DNA of 64,000 nt. Source: Mycolicibacterium confluentis (GTDB lineage: Bacteria; Actinomycetota; Actinomycetes; Mycobacteriales; Mycobacteriaceae). The notes under the pieces are model-generated. The model saw only the letters and a list, made by a program, of their open reading frames with translations, was not told where the DNA came from and did not search any database. Location of the stretch: NCBI RefSeq assembly GCF_010729895.1, contig NZ_AP022612.1, positions 4,402,001 to 4,466,000 of the forward strand, in the 5' to 3' direction. Within the stretch, counting starts at the first letter, position 1. Each line of letters begins with the position of its first letter. This document shows, piece by piece, positions 13,232 through 22,875 of this stretch. The position numbers were made by a program, and so were the translations under genes.

Positions 13232-13252
13232 GTTGAGTCTGACTCACTCAAG
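13232..13252. promoter_or_regulatory. HspR operator repeat 2 before dnaK
   Basis: GTTGAGT-N7-ACTCAAG at 13232-13252 matches the HAIR consensus at 13 of 14 positions and is the strongest of the three sites in the window. It lies 55 bp further upstream than repeat 1. Confidence 0.88.
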
Positions 13253-13316
13253 TTGTCGATTGGTCTAACAGGCCGATTGCCGAGTTTGTTCCCGGCGCGG
13301 ACTGGAGAACATGAAA

Positions 13317-13352
13317 CAGGCCCGAAACGGCGAAACCGCCGTATCGGGCCTG
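13317..13352 (-). terminator. Terminator hairpin after cbtA
   Basis: CAGGCCCGA at 13317-13325 pairs with TCGGGCCTG at 13344-13352. An inner six-base stem (ACGGCG with CGCCGT) closes an AAAC loop. It begins 21 bp past the cbtA stop, and separates the nitrile hydratase operon from the dnaK promoter. Confidence 0.75.
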
Positions 13353-13373
13353 AGACCGTCCCGCGCGCCAGCG

Positions 13374-14195
13374 CTACCCCGGTGTCGAGTGGGCCGGACT
13401 GCGCACCTGCGCGTATGCGCGTCGGTGCAGCGCCGCGAGTCCGGCCGACGTCGCGCCGATGACCAGCCACATCACCGCCTGGTTCATCAGCGTGAAAACG
13501 CGGAAGTCCGCCAACACCTCGGCCGGGAAGCCGTCGAGTACCAGTGCTCCCCCGGGCTCGCGAACCGGCCCGGGCACCTCGTGGAAGCTCGGTAACAACG
13601 CCATCGCGCACAGCATCACCGCCAGATAGCCGCCGACCACGACCCCGCCCGCGCGCCAACCGCCCCACCGCCGCGCCCACGCCGCACCCGCGACCACCGC
13701 CACTGAAGCGGCGACCACGGAGACCGCCACGAGGGTCAGGAACGCCGAACTGCGCGCAGGCACGGTGTCGTCCAGGCCGACACTGGGCGGGTTGGCGGGG
13801 TACTTCAGCCCCGGCATCAGCGCGACCGCGACGAACATCCCCGCCGCGAGCAGCAGCGCCAGCGCGGCCGGATCGGGCCGGAATCCGCGACGCTCCAACA
13901 CCGTGCGCAGAAGGCCGAACGCGACCGCGAACAGCACGCCCATCACAATCGCGAACGCGATGACACCCGTGGCCGCGCCGAAGTGCTCCTGCACCGAACG
14001 GGTGAACAGCTCATGACCGTGTTCGTGACCGCCACCGAGATGCTCCTCGGCGTGTTCACGCTCACCCTCGTAGTCCACCGCGGCCCCGATCAACGGCGCG
14101 ATCAGAACCCGGCTGAACACGAACGCCGCGACGCCGGCCACCGCGCCGGGCACCAGATACCGGAGCAGCGGATGCATATCGCTGTTCAGTGGCAT
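13374..14195 (-). CDS. cbtA: Cobalt transporter subunit CbtA
   Basis: A 273-residue membrane protein with about six helices and a His-rich loop, GGGHEHGHELF, near residue 55 that fits metal binding. CbtA family proteins occur with CbtB and are assigned to cobalt uptake, mostly in B12-regulated loci. Here it follows CbtB with a 10-bp overlap and is the last gene of the nitrile hydratase operon, so it most likely supplies Co for that enzyme. A start at residue 7 (MHPLLRYL) is possible. Confidence 0.87.
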   Translation of the reverse strand: MPLNSDMHPLLRYLVPGAVAGVAAFVFSRVLIAPLIGAAVDYEGEREHAEEHLGGGHEHGHELFTRSVQEHFGAATGVIAFAIVMGVLFAVAFGLLRTVLERRGFRPDPAALALLLAAGMFVAVALMPGLKYPANPPSVGLDDTVPARSSAFLTLVAVSVVAASVAVVAGAAWARRWGGWRAGGVVVGGYLAVMLCAMALLPSFHEVPGPVREPGGALVLDGFPAEVLADFRVFTLMNQAVMWLVIGATSAGLAALHRRAYAQVRSPAHSTPG

Positions 14196-14404
14196 GGGAA
14201 TCCCAGAAGGTGACGGGCGTCGTGGAGGAACTCATGGACGTGGGTGTCCGAGCCGAACACCGACACCGCCCCCTGGTCGAATCCGATGAAGTAGTAGGCG
14301 ATCAGCGCGAGCATCGTGATCGCCGTCAGCCGAGCAGGGGCCGCCAACGCGGCAGCGCGCACGGTGACACGCGGAACGGCGACGGTGGGATTGAGGTTGG
14401 TCAT
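14186..14404 (-). CDS. cbtB: Cobalt transporter subunit CbtB
   Basis: A 72-residue protein with one membrane helix (about residues 25-43) and a C-terminal metal motif HVHEFLHDARHLLGFPCH, which is the hallmark of CbtB. It lies 11 bp after the nitrile hydratase activator and overlaps cbtA. Cobalt supply to the hydratase is an inference from this context. Confidence 0.9.
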   Translation of the reverse strand: MTNLNPTVAVPRVTVRAAALAAPARLTAITMLALIAYYFIGFDQGAVSVFGSDTHVHEFLHDARHLLGFPCH

Positions 14405-14415
14405 GTGGGGCCTCC

Positions 14416-14747
<332 letters not shown>

Positions 14748-14751
<4 letters not shown>

Positions 14752-15368
14752 GACGCCTGCCCCGCCACTGCCACGCCAATCATCGACTCGGTGGTCACCA
14801 GATCCATCAACATCTCGTCGGTGAAACCCTCAGTGCCGGCGGGCCGTTCGGGGATCACGAACCAGCGCGAGTGTCCGCTGGAGTCCCACACCTTGATCTC
14901 GGTGTCCTCGGGCAGGTCGAGACCCACCTCGGCGAGCACCTTGCGCGGTTCACGAGCGGCGCGCGACCTGAACACCGGGTCCTTGTACCAGTAGGGCGGC
15001 AGGCCGAGCACCGGCCACGGGAAGCAGGAGCACAGCGTGCAGATGACCAGGTTGTGCACGCCCGGCGTGTTGGCGACGGCCTGCAGGTGCTCACCCTCGG
15101 CGCCGGCCATCCCGTCGGGGAAGTCCAGTTCGGCGATGGCCGCGGGAGTGTCGGTGACGACCTTCACGGCGAACTCCGGGTCGGTCCAGGCCTTCACCAC
15201 GATCTTCTTGCCGTTCAGCGGCGTCATCTCGGTTTCGAAGTACGCCAGCACCTTGTCGACCGTCTGCGGGGTGATGACGCCCTTCTCGATCAGCAGAGAC
15301 TCCAGTGCGGCAACCTTTTTCGCGCTGACTTCCTCGCGGTCGGGCGGGTAGGCGAATTGGCCGGTCAT
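14748..15368 (-). CDS. Nitrile hydratase alpha subunit, cobalt type
   Basis: Hydrates nitriles to amides in the cytosol as an alpha-beta complex. The 206 residues contain the metal claw C110-T-L-C113-S-C115; Thr between the first two cysteines marks the cobalt class, while Ser marks the iron class. It is overlapped by ATGA on both sides, with beta upstream and activator downstream, which is the beta-alpha-activator order of Co-type operons. Toyocamycin-type hydratase or thiocyanate hydrolase is a less likely alternative, because those use three subunits. Confidence 0.94.
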
Positions 15369-16099
15369 GACTCCTCCTCAATCGGTTCCAGATAGGCCTC
15401 GAACAGTTCGGCGTACAGAGTCAGCGGGCCGTCCTCGGCGCGCTGACCCCAGATCTCCGCCGGGTCGAACTCGACGATGTAGATGGGCATCGGGTCACCG
15501 ATGCCGTCGCCGGTCTCGCAGAAGTAGCCGTAGTCACCCTCGAAGACGCGCTCCACAGTGCCGACGCGTCCGCGCAGGTAACCGGGCAGCCGGCTGTGCG
15601 CGTCGGCGGGCACGTTGGCGATCCGCACGGCCGAGCCCACGGCGAACTTGGGGTGCGCGACATCGCGGCGGGGGCTGTCGCCCAAGCGCAGGTAGGCGAT
15701 CACCTGATCGTCGATCTCGGGTGCCCCGTCGGCGTCAGCGGGTGCCAACTCAGCCATCCGCTCGGTGAGCTCCTCCTCCGTCACGTAGCCCTTGTCGAGG
15801 AAGAACTGGGTGATGCCGCCGAGCCATTTCTCGTAATAGCGGAACTTGAAGTAGTCGAACGGGTTCATCGCCTCGGCGCCGGTACGCAGGTCGGCCCAGG
15901 TCCATTCGTCCTTGAACCTCGTTGGCACCTCGTCGATGGGGTAGGCGGGCAGTGCGGAGCCGAGGTGGTTGGACAGGCCCATCATCGCGACGTGGATGCC
16001 GAAGATACGCTTTTCCCAATCCTCCACGAACACACGCTTTTCCAGCGACAGGGGTTCGGGCAGGCCCTCCAGGCCGCCGAGATAGTGCTGCAGTTTCAT
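15365..16099 (-). CDS. Nitrile hydratase beta subunit
   Basis: A 244-residue partner subunit. The N-terminus MKLQHYLGGLEG is typical of beta subunits. The C-terminal half (GSAVRIANV, LPGYLRGRVGTVERVFE, YIVEFDPAEIWG) is the SH3-like barrel that covers the metal site. I set the ATG at 16099, overlapping the preceding TGA (ATGA), and not the longer frame upstream, which shadows the DUF1097 gene. Confidence 0.94.
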   Translation of the reverse strand: MKLQHYLGGLEGLPEPLSLEKRVFVEDWEKRIFGIHVAMMGLSNHLGSALPAYPIDEVPTRFKDEWTWADLRTGAEAMNPFDYFKFRYYEKWLGGITQFFLDKGYVTEEELTERMAELAPADADGAPEIDDQVIAYLRLGDSPRRDVAHPKFAVGSAVRIANVPADAHSRLPGYLRGRVGTVERVFEGDYGYFCETGDGIGDPMPIYIVEFDPAEIWGQRAEDGPLTLYAELFEAYLEPIEEES

Positions 16100-16620
16100 G
16101 AGGCCGGGCTTCCTTCCGGGGTCTCTGTGGCGACGGGTTTGGCGGTCATCGCGGTGGCCACGTACTCCGAGAGAATCCCGAAGGACGCCCCAAGGACGCA
16201 GGCGACCGCGGCGACCAGACCGGGGTGGGACACGGAGGTGACGGTGATGGTGTTGCCGGTGCCGGCCACCGTCGAGACCGTGGAGGCGAAGCCGATGACC
16301 ACGGCGGGGGTGGTGGACAGCAACGGCACCCACGACGCCTGCACCATGAGCGCACTGCCGATGCCGACGGCAATCGCCGTGACCAGCAGGCTGCCACCCA
16401 TGAGGTGCGCGGCGTACAGGCTGGCCGAGGCGATGATGACGCCGACCAGGTTCGACGAAACCGATCGCACCCAGCCGGCGGTGCCGCCGCCAACGAAGAA
16501 GAATGACGCCCACGCCAGGAACACCACCCAGATGGGCACAGTGACGACTTCGGCCGTCAACGCGACCGCCAGCCCTCCGAGGACGCCGATGCTCAGCGTC
16601 AAGGCTGTACGAGAATCCAT
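16096..16620 (-). CDS. DUF1097-family membrane protein heading the nitrile hydratase operon
   Basis: A 174-residue membrane protein with about five helices and a short polar C-terminus, best fitting DUF1097. Homologues occur near urea and amide metabolism genes. As first gene of the operon, overlapping the beta subunit by ATGA, it is a candidate permease or channel for the nitrile or for the amide product. That role is inferred from position only. Confidence 0.75.
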   Translation of the reverse strand: MDSRTALTLSIGVLGGLAVALTAEVVTVPIWVVFLAWASFFFVGGGTAGWVRSVSSNLVGVIIASASLYAAHLMGGSLLVTAIAVGIGSALMVQASWVPLLSTTPAVVIGFASTVSTVAGTGNTITVTSVSHPGLVAAVACVLGASFGILSEYVATAMTAKPVATETPEGSPAS

Positions 16621-16936
16621 GACTCACCTTCTTGGGAGAAGATCCGATGATGTCCGCACCGGCTTCAACAGCGGAACCACTGCGGTGAAATCAGGTTCAC
16701 GGCAGCAGGTTTCAACTGCGTAACCTCTGGATGTCGAGGACCGTCGGGGCCGGACACAAAACGCGCAGATCCGGACCACGGCCGGTTCACACTGCGGACG
16801 CAGCAGATTGGCGCTACCTTGCTGACCACGGCGTGGGTGGCGGACGCGCACGGGGGTGACGAAGGGGCAGCGACATGTCCGGTGAGAATCACAACGGCAG
16901 GGCAGGCTGGAACGTCGGCAGAGGGGGGCCGAACCG
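16621..16936. promoter_or_regulatory. Divergent promoter region, nitrile hydratase operon and AraC-type regulator
   Basis: These 316 bp separate two divergent units and must contain both promoters. I see several GC-rich partial dyads (for example around GGCCGG at 16754 and 16790) but no clear consensus promoter. The plus strand also holds a small leader frame, listed separately. Confidence 0.6.
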
Positions 16937-16940
16937 TTGA
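16875..16940 (+). CDS. Possible 21-residue leader peptide before the regulator
   Basis: ATG at 16875, preceded by AAGGGG, opens a 21-codon frame (MSGENHNGRAGW...) whose TGA at 16938-16940 overlaps the TTG start of the regulator (TTGA). Such a layout would couple translation of the weak TTG start to the leader. It could also be chance in an otherwise untranslated leader. Confidence 0.3.
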   Translation: MSGENHNGRAGWNVGRGGPNR

Positions 16941-17956
16941 AAGAGCCCAGGACCGTCGTCTTCGCGCTGTACGACAAGGTGACCCTGCAGGACGTGGCCG
17001 CACCGCTGGAGATCTTCGCGCGGGCCAACGACTTCGGCGCGCACTACCGGGTGATCCTGGCGTCGTTGACAGGTGAAGCGGTGAACACAACGTCGTTCGT
17101 CTCGCTCAAGGTGGACATGGCGCTGACCCAGGTGCCCGATCAGATCGACACGTTGATCGTGCCGGGCGGGGTCCCGCCGGATTTCGACTTCACTCCCGGG
17201 GAGCACGACATCCCCGAGGAACAGACGCCCGACGTCGTCGCAGCGGCCCTGCAGTTGGTGAGCGAACTGGCACCGCGAGCGCGTCGGGTGGCCTCGGTCT
17301 GCACCGGTGCATTCGTGCTCGCCGCGCTCGGACTGCTCAACGGGCGGCGTGCGACCACGCATTGGGCGCACTGCCAGGAGTTGGCACAGGCGTACCCGGC
17401 GATCGACGTCGATCCTGATTCGCTGTTCGTGCAGGACGGCCCGTTCATCACCGGCGCGGGGATCAGCGCAGGCATCGACCTCGGCCTCGCGATGGTGGAA
17501 AGCGATTACGGTCCCGACGTGGCTCGTCGGGTCGCGCGCTGGATGGTGGTGTTCCTGCAGCGACCAGGCGGGCAGGCGCAGTTCAGCGTGTGGACCGAGT
17601 CGGCGGTGGCGGTGTCGAGCGGACTGCGCGAGATCCTCGACGCGGTGGTCGCCGATCCCTCCGCCGACCATTCACTCTCGTCGATGGCCGCGCGGGCGGC
17701 GGTCAGCGAACGGCACCTGGTGCGGATGTTCCGGATGCAGGTCGGGATGACGCCGGCACGCTTCGTCGAGCAGGCGCGGTTGGAGGCCGCGAAAGTGCTT
17801 CTGGCGACCGGTGATCACGGTCAGGAGTCGGTGGCGAGGCGCGCCGGCTTCGGGTCGGCGGACACCATGCGGCGCACCTTCCGACGCGCGCTCGGAGTGT
17901 CTCCGAGTGTGTACCGCAGTCGATTTCGGACGACGGGCGTCGGCCAGCCGCGCTGA
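16937..17956 (+). CDS. GlxA-type regulator (DJ-1/PfpI domain plus AraC HTH)
   Basis: A 339-residue transcription regulator. Residues 5-190 form a class I amidotransferase-like sensor with the nucleophile-elbow sequence VCTGAFVLAALGLLNGRRAT. Residues 230-330 form two AraC helix-turn-helix motifs (SSMAARAAVSERHLVRMF and ESVARRAGFGSADTMRRTF). It starts with TTG at 16937 after a G-rich ribosome site. Divergent placement makes it the likely regulator of the nitrile hydratase operon, responding to a nitrile, amide or related amine. The ligand is unknown. Confidence 0.88.
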   Translation: MKEPRTVVFALYDKVTLQDVAAPLEIFARANDFGAHYRVILASLTGEAVNTTSFVSLKVDMALTQVPDQIDTLIVPGGVPPDFDFTPGEHDIPEEQTPDVVAAALQLVSELAPRARRVASVCTGAFVLAALGLLNGRRATTHWAHCQELAQAYPAIDVDPDSLFVQDGPFITGAGISAGIDLGLAMVESDYGPDVARRVARWMVVFLQRPGGQAQFSVWTESAVAVSSGLREILDAVVADPSADHSLSSMAARAAVSERHLVRMFRMQVGMTPARFVEQARLEAAKVLLATGDHGQESVARRAGFGSADTMRRTFRRALGVSPSVYRSRFRTTGVGQPR

Positions 17957-18200
17957 CGCATCGTCCTGGGGCGGCGCAGTCGTGGCACGCCGGTGGAGGC
18001 TGTGCCCTCATCGGAATCGCCGCCGGACTGCTGGTCATCAGGCTCGGTGTGGCCTACATGCTCGTCGAGTCGGACCAATGGGAAGAGATCGCCGAAAAGT
18101 CGCCGCGCCCCTGGGTTCGTCGCGCACTTCGGAGGCGGTGTCTAAGCCGCTCGTCGTCGGCGGGGTATTCACTGTCAGCCCCCGCGGTGTCGGGACTCGG
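17957..18200. other. Intergenic stretch with a possible decayed membrane-protein fragment
   Basis: 244 bp between convergent genes. One plus-strand frame near 17995-18140 encodes a hydrophobic segment (ALIGIAAGLLVIRLGVAYM) followed by a polar acidic stretch, with no start codon or ribosome site. I see no hairpin strong enough to name a terminator. Confidence 0.35.
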
Positions 18201-18881
18201 CTAATCGGTCCTCGACTTCACCGGACCCGCGGGCTCCCAGGTGTTCATTGCGGCGTCGATCTCGTCGTCGTCCATGGCGACCACCGGCAGCGGATCCTGA
18301 TCGGGACGCTGCCGCATGCCGTTCAGCATCAGCGCGACGTACCGGCGCCACAGGTCACTGCCGACATGGCCGGCGAACTCGCTGACGGTGCCCGACAGCA
18401 GTCCGAACACCGGCAAATCGGTGGACGACATCTCCGGACGCAGGTGACCGTCGGCCTGGGCCCGTTGCACGAGTCGACGCAGCACTGGCTTGAGGCGGTC
18501 CTGAGCCTCCCGCACCCGCGGCCCGCCGTAGGCCTTGCTGAAGGCGATCTCCCGGAGCCCGCGGTCGGTGGCCGTCATCTCACACATCTTGTGCATGAAC
18601 CAGGCGAACCCTTCCCACGAGTCCTCGTGACGCAGGCCCTCCTCGGCGACGTCGGCGAGTTGATGCAGGGCGTCCTCGAACAGGGCCTCGAGGAGTTCCT
18701 CCTTGGTGGAAAAGCGCCGGTAGATGGTGCCGACGCCCACTCCGGCATGGTGGGCGATGTCGTTGAGATGCGGTTCGAGGCCCCTGGTCGCGAACAGGTC
18801 CCGCGCAGCCTCAAGGATGCGCTGCCGATTGCGTTCGGCGTCCTTGCGCAGTGGGCGCTCGGTGGCGTCCGGGGTCTCCAT
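18201..18881 (-). CDS. TetR-family repressor next to mmpS-mmpL
   Basis: A 226-residue regulator. The N-terminal helix-turn-helix (residues 12-60: RQRILEAARDLFATRGLE, then VGVGTIYRRFSTKEELLEAL) is typical TetR, followed by an all-helical ligand domain. I chose ATG at 18881 (METPDATERP), because the frame upstream lies across the divergent promoter. Its position implies control of the mmpS-mmpL pair and of itself. The inducing ligand is not predictable. Confidence 0.9.
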   Translation of the reverse strand: METPDATERPLRKDAERNRQRILEAARDLFATRGLEPHLNDIAHHAGVGVGTIYRRFSTKEELLEALFEDALHQLADVAEEGLRHEDSWEGFAWFMHKMCEMTATDRGLREIAFSKAYGGPRVREAQDRLKPVLRRLVQRAQADGHLRPEMSSTDLPVFGLLSGTVSEFAGHVGSDLWRRYVALMLNGMRQRPDQDPLPVVAMDDDEIDAAMNTWEPAGPVKSRTD

Positions 18882-18907
18882 GCCGCCGAGTGTAATGAGC
18901 GCGACAC

Positions 18908-18942
18908 CTAACCGGATTGAATCCATCCACTTAATTGGTTAG
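18908..18942. promoter_or_regulatory. Candidate TetR operator between tetR and mmpS
   Basis: CTAACC at 18908-18913 and GGTTAG at 18937-18942 form an inverted repeat separated by 23 bp in the divergent promoter. The surrounding bases are AT-rich compared with the genes. Assignment to the adjacent TetR is inferred. Confidence 0.45.
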
Positions 18943-19056
18943 CTTTTCTCACTAGCAAAGTGTCGGTCCGCCCGGGGCCGTCTCGTCGGCCAAAAGGGGC
19001 ACCTCATTGAGTGGCGTCATCGACTGCTGGGCTGTCCGCACCCGTGAGGTGCGCGC

Positions 19057-19482
19057 ATGACCAGGGTGCTGCGGCGCTTCTGGCTGCCCATCCTCATCGT
19101 GTGCGCGGTCGCGGCGGGCGCCTTCACGGTGAGCAATCTACGCCTGGTGTTCGGTTCGAATCCCGTGGTCGTCACCCCAGTTGGTGCTGGCATCGCCGAG
19201 GACACCGACCCCAAGGTCGTGGTCTATGAGGTGTTCGGCACCGGCGGCACCGCCGTCATCAACTACCTGGACCTCGACGGCAAGCCGCAGCGCGCGGTCG
19301 ACACCCCGCTGCCCTGGTCGATCACGCTGACCACCACGGCGGCCGCCGCGAACGTCCACCTGCTGGCGCAGAGCCACGGCGACAGCATCACCTGCCGGAT
19401 CACGGTCGACGGCGAGGTCAAGGACGAAAGGACCGCAACCGGCATGAACGCCGAAACCTACTGCCTGGTGAAGGCCGCATGA
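19057..19482 (+). CDS. mmpS: MmpS-family membrane accessory protein
   Basis: A 141-residue protein with one N-terminal helix ([16 protein letters not shown]) and an extracytoplasmic beta-rich domain with the family pattern [19 protein letters not shown] and a C-terminal Cys pair. MmpS proteins assist MmpL pumps in lipid, siderophore or drug export. It overlaps mmpL by ATGA. Which numbered MmpS it corresponds to cannot be decided here. Confidence 0.93.
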   Translation: MTRVLRRFWLPILIVCAVAAGAFTVSNLRLVFGSNPVVVTPVGAGIAEDTDPKVVVYEVFGTGGTAVINYLDLDGKPQRAVDTPLPWSITLTTTAAAANVHLLAQSHGDSITCRITVDGEVKDERTATGMNAETYCLVKAA

Positions 19483-22394
19483 GCGCGACCATCGACGACG
19501 AGGCCGAGGTCAACACCAACCCGATCCCCACCGCGCGGCACCGGGCCGAGGAACCCAAGCCGGCCATCCCGCGGTTCCTGCGGGCCTTCGCGATCCCGAT
19601 CATCCTGGCCTGGGTGGCCATCATCGCGGTCCTCAACACCGTCGTGCCGCAGCTGGACGAGGTCGGGAAGATGCGCGCGGTGTCGATGAGCCCCGCCGAC
19701 GCCCCCTCCAAGATCGCCACGCAACGCGTCGGCGAGGTGTTCGGTGAGTACAAGACCTCCAGCTCGGTGATGATCGTGCTGGAGGGCGACGAGCCGCTGG
19801 GCGCCGAGGCCCATGAGTTCTACGACGACATGGTCGCCCGCCTTGAGGCCGACACCAAGCACGTCGAGCACGTGCAGGACTTCTGGGGCGACTCGCTGAC
19901 CACGACCGGCGCACAGAGCGTGGACAACAAGGCCGCCTACGTTCAGGTCTACATCGCCGGCGAGCAGGGCGAGGCACTGGCCAACGAATCGGTCAAAACG
20001 GTTCGTGAGATCGCCTCGGACGAGAACGCTCCCGAGGGCCTGCACGTCTTCGTGACCGGCCCCTCGGCGCTGAGCGCCGATCAGACAGTCGTGGGCGACG
20101 CGAGCATGAAGACCATCGAGTTGGCGACGTTCGCCGTCATCATCGTCATGCTGCTGATTGTCTACCGCTCCGTGGTGACGACGGGCATCGTGCTGGTGCT
20201 CGTGATGGCCGGCCTGCTGTCGTCCCGCGGCATCGTGGCCGTCCTGGGGTATCACCACGTCTTCGGCCTCACCACGTTCGCGATCAACCTGCTGGTCACC
20301 CTGGCCATCGCCGCGGCAACCGATTACGCCATCTTCCTGATCGGCCGCTACCACGAGGCGCGGCGCAAGGGCCTGGACCGCGAACGCGCGTACTACGACA
20401 TGTTCCACGGCACCGCGCACGTGGTGCTCGCCTCGGGCCTGACCATCGCGGGCGCGGCCCTGTGCCTGTACTTCACCCGGCTTCCCTACTTCCAGACCAT
20501 GGGCATCCCGCTGGCCGTGGGCATGGTCATGGTGATCGCGTCGGCCCTGACGCTGGGCCCGGCGCTGATCTCGGTGTGCAGTCGGTTCGGCAAGGTGCTC
20601 GAACCCAAGCGCATGGGTCAGTCGCGGCTGTGGCACAAGGTCGGCACCTCCACGGTGCGCTGGCCGGGCGCGATCCTGGTGTGCGCCGTCATCGCCTCCC
20701 TGGTCGGTCTGCTGGCGCTGCCCGGCTACCACACCACCTACAACGACCGGATCTATCTGCCCGACGACGTGCCGGCCAACGTCGGATATGCCGCCTCCGA
20801 CCGGCATTTCACGCAGGCCAAGATGAATCCGGACCTTCTGCTGATCGAGACCGACCACGACCTGCGCAACCCCGCGGACTTCCTGGTGATCGACAAGATC
20901 GCCAAAGCCCTTGTGCGCGTGCACGGTATCGCCCAGGTGCAGACCATCACGCGCCCCGATGGCAAACCCATCGAGCACTCGACGATCCCGTACACGATCG
21001 GCCAGAGCGGCACCACGCAGATCATGAGCAACGACTACACCCAGACCAATCTGGAGAACATGCTCGCCCAGGCCGACGATCTGCAGGTCAGCATCGACGC
21101 GATGACCGAGATGATGAACATCCAGGGCGATCTGGCCGAGGTGTCACAGAGGATGGCCGACAAGATGGCCACCACGTCGGGCGACATGTCCGACGTGCGA
21201 GACCATCTCGCGGACTTCGACGACATGATGCGTCCCATTCGCAACTACCTGTACTGGGAACCGCACTGCTTCAACATCCCGGTCTGCTGGTCCATGCGGT
21301 CGGTCTTCGATGCGCTGGACGGCCTCAACACCATGTCCGACGACTTCCAGGACCTGGTCCCCGAAATGCAGCGCATGGCCGACCTGATGCCGAGGATGGT
21401 CGCCGTCATGCCGGCTCAGATCCAGTCGATGAAGCACCAGAAGGAGGTCCTGCTCAACCAGTACGCGTCCCAGAAGGCGCAGCAGGATCTGGCGATATCG
21501 CTGCAGGAGGACATGACAGCGATGGGTGACGCGTTCGACGCGGCGCTCAACGACGATTCGTTCTACCTGCCGCCGGAGGCCTTCACCAACGCTGACTTCA
21601 TCAACGGCATGGACAACTTCATCTCCCCCGACGGGCATGCTGTGCGGTTCACCATCACCCACCAGGGCGATCCCCTGACTCCGGAAGGCATTTCGCGCAT
21701 CGAACCGCTGAAGATCGCGGCGGCCGACGCCATCAAGGGCACGCCCTGGGAGGGATCGTCGATCTACCTGGGCGGCAGCGCGGCCACCTACGCGGATCTG
21801 CAGCAGGGCGCCGACTACGACCTGCTCATCGTCGCCACCGCGGCGCTCATCCTGATCTTCATCATCATGATGGTGCTCACCCGCGCCGTCGCGGCGGCCG
21901 GTGTCATCGTCGGCACCGTGGTGCTGAGCCTGGGGGCATCGTTCGGTCTGTCGGTTCTGTTGTGGCAGCACATCATCGGCATCCCGCTGCACTGGATGGT
22001 GCTGCCCATGGCCGTCATCGTGCTGCTGGCCGTGGGTGCCGACTACAACCTGCTGCTGGTCTCCCGGATGAAGGAGGAGGTCCACGGGGGCATCAACACC
22101 GGCATCCTGCGGTCGATGGTCGGCACGGGATCGGTGGTGACGGCCGCGGGTCTGGTGTTCGCGTTCACCATGATGTCGATGTCGGTGAGCAAACTGATCA
22201 TCATCGGCCAGGTGGGCACCACCATCGGCCTGGGTCTGCTGTTCGACACGCTGGTGGTGCGCTCGCTGATGACGCCGTCCATCGCGGCACTTCTCGGCCG
22301 CTGGTTCTGGTGGCCGCAGAGGGTCCGTCCGCGGCCGGTGCCCAGTCCGTGGCCCAAGCGCCTGCAGCAGGCTCCCGAGGAGGCGCTCACCTGA
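19479..22394 (+). CDS. mmpL: MmpL-family RND transporter
   Basis: A 971-residue inner membrane RND transporter. It has two repeats of a helix, a periplasmic porter domain and five further helices. The proton-relay Asp-Tyr pairs are visible in [17 protein letters not shown] and [16 protein letters not shown]. The second periplasmic loop is long and helical, with many Met and Gln (about residues 510-690), like the MmpL coiled-coil insertions. With mmpS it forms one transcription unit under a TetR gene, a layout linked to inducible drug tolerance or lipid export in other mycobacteria. The cargo is unknown. Confidence 0.95.
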   Translation: MSATIDDEAEVNTNPIPTARHRAEEPKPAIPRFLRAFAIPIILAWVAIIAVLNTVVPQLDEVGKMRAVSMSPADAPSKIATQRVGEVFGEYKTSSSVMIVLEGDEPLGAEAHEFYDDMVARLEADTKHVEHVQDFWGDSLTTTGAQSVDNKAAYVQVYIAGEQGEALANESVKTVREIASDENAPEGLHVFVTGPSALSADQTVVGDASMKTIELATFAVIIVMLLIVYRSVVTTGIVLVLVMAGLLSSRGIVAVLGYHHVFGLTTFAINLLVTLAIAAATDYAIFLIGRYHEARRKGLDRERAYYDMFHGTAHVVLASGLTIAGAALCLYFTRLPYFQTMGIPLAVGMVMVIASALTLGPALISVCSRFGKVLEPKRMGQSRLWHKVGTSTVRWPGAILVCAVIASLVGLLALPGYHTTYNDRIYLPDDVPANVGYAASDRHFTQAKMNPDLLLIETDHDLRNPADFLVIDKIAKALVRVHGIAQVQTITRPDGKPIEHSTIPYTIGQSGTTQIMSNDYTQTNLENMLAQADDLQVSIDAMTEMMNIQGDLAEVSQRMADKMATTSGDMSDVRDHLADFDDMMRPIRNYLYWEPHCFNIPVCWSMRSVFDALDGLNTMSDDFQDLVPEMQRMADLMPRMVAVMPAQIQSMKHQKEVLLNQYASQKAQQDLAISLQEDMTAMGDAFDAALNDDSFYLPPEAFTNADFINGMDNFISPDGHAVRFTITHQGDPLTPEGISRIEPLKIAAADAIKGTPWEGSSIYLGGSAATYADLQQGADYDLLIVATAALILIFIIMMVLTRAVAAAGVIVGTVVLSLGASFGLSVLLWQHIIGIPLHWMVLPMAVIVLLAVGADYNLLLVSRMKEEVHGGINTGILRSMVGTGSVVTAAGLVFAFTMMSMSVSKLIIIGQVGTTIGLGLLFDTLVVRSLMTPSIAALLGRWFWWPQRVRPRPVPSPWPKRLQQAPEEALT

Positions 22395-22438
22395 TTAGGG
22401 TGGGATGCACTGCAATCACCAGTCATCGGGAGGTAACC

Positions 22439-22732
22439 GTGAGGAAGTCATTGCAACGCCTGGCCATAGGTGCGGCCGCGGCGGTCACGCCGTTGATGTT
22501 CGCCACCATGGTGAGCCCGGCTGTCGCCTCGGCGTGCGCGCCCGGCCAGTGGTGGGACCCCGTCGCCAACCGCTGCCAGGGTCCACTCGTGCCGAACTGC
22601 GAGAACGGCTGGTGGGATCCCGTCGCCAACACATGCCGGCCGCCGGTCTCCACGACCCCGCTGGGCTGCGAGAACGGCTGGTGGTGGGATCCGGTGGCCA
22701 ACGTCTGCCGGCCACCGCTGCTGCCGGGCTAG
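22439..22732 (+). CDS. Small secreted protein with three WWDPVAN repeats
   Basis: A 97-residue preprotein beginning with GTG after GGGAGGT. Residues 1-31 form a Sec signal peptide ending AVASA. The mature part is three tandem units of the form C-x(4-6)-WDPVAN-x-C (Cys pairs 33/46, 54/66 and 77/90), with Pro-rich spacers. Each unit could close one disulfide. I do not recognise the family with certainty. It is 44 bp downstream of mmpL. Confidence 0.85.
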   Translation: MRKSLQRLAIGAAAAVTPLMFATMVSPAVASACAPGQWWDPVANRCQGPLVPNCENGWWDPVANTCRPPVSTTPLGCENGWWWDPVANVCRPPLLPG

Positions 22733-22755
22733 AGAATTCGCGCTTCTGGCGCCGC

Positions 22756-22806
22756 GATTGCACACAGGGTCGTGCGCCGGCCCGAGCCACAGCCCTGGGT
22801 GCAATC
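22756..22806. repeat. Hairpin repeat element, copy 1
   Basis: An imperfect inverted repeat with 14-base arms (GATTGCACACAGGG at 22756-22769, mate at 22793-22806, one mismatch). Bases 22760-22799 are identical to 25175-25214 (copy 2), and the core CAGGGTCGTG...CACAGCCCTG is shared with copy 3 at 33250. It lies after the secreted repeat protein and may act as a terminator. Confidence 0.85.
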
Positions 22807-22875
22807 TCGCCGCCACAAGGGCTGATCCGCTTGGGGTGAATTGCGGGCCCCGCGACGGGCCCTTACCTTCCAGAC

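Noticed and set aside
18201..18926. Longer TetR frame starting at 18926
   Set aside because: The extra 15 residues would place the start inside the candidate operator; METPDATERP at 18881 gives a normal TetR N-terminus.
22439..22732. Tandem repeats as a CRISPR-like or transposon feature
   Set aside because: The repetition is in the protein (three Cys-bounded units) and the DNA repeats are imperfect and in frame.
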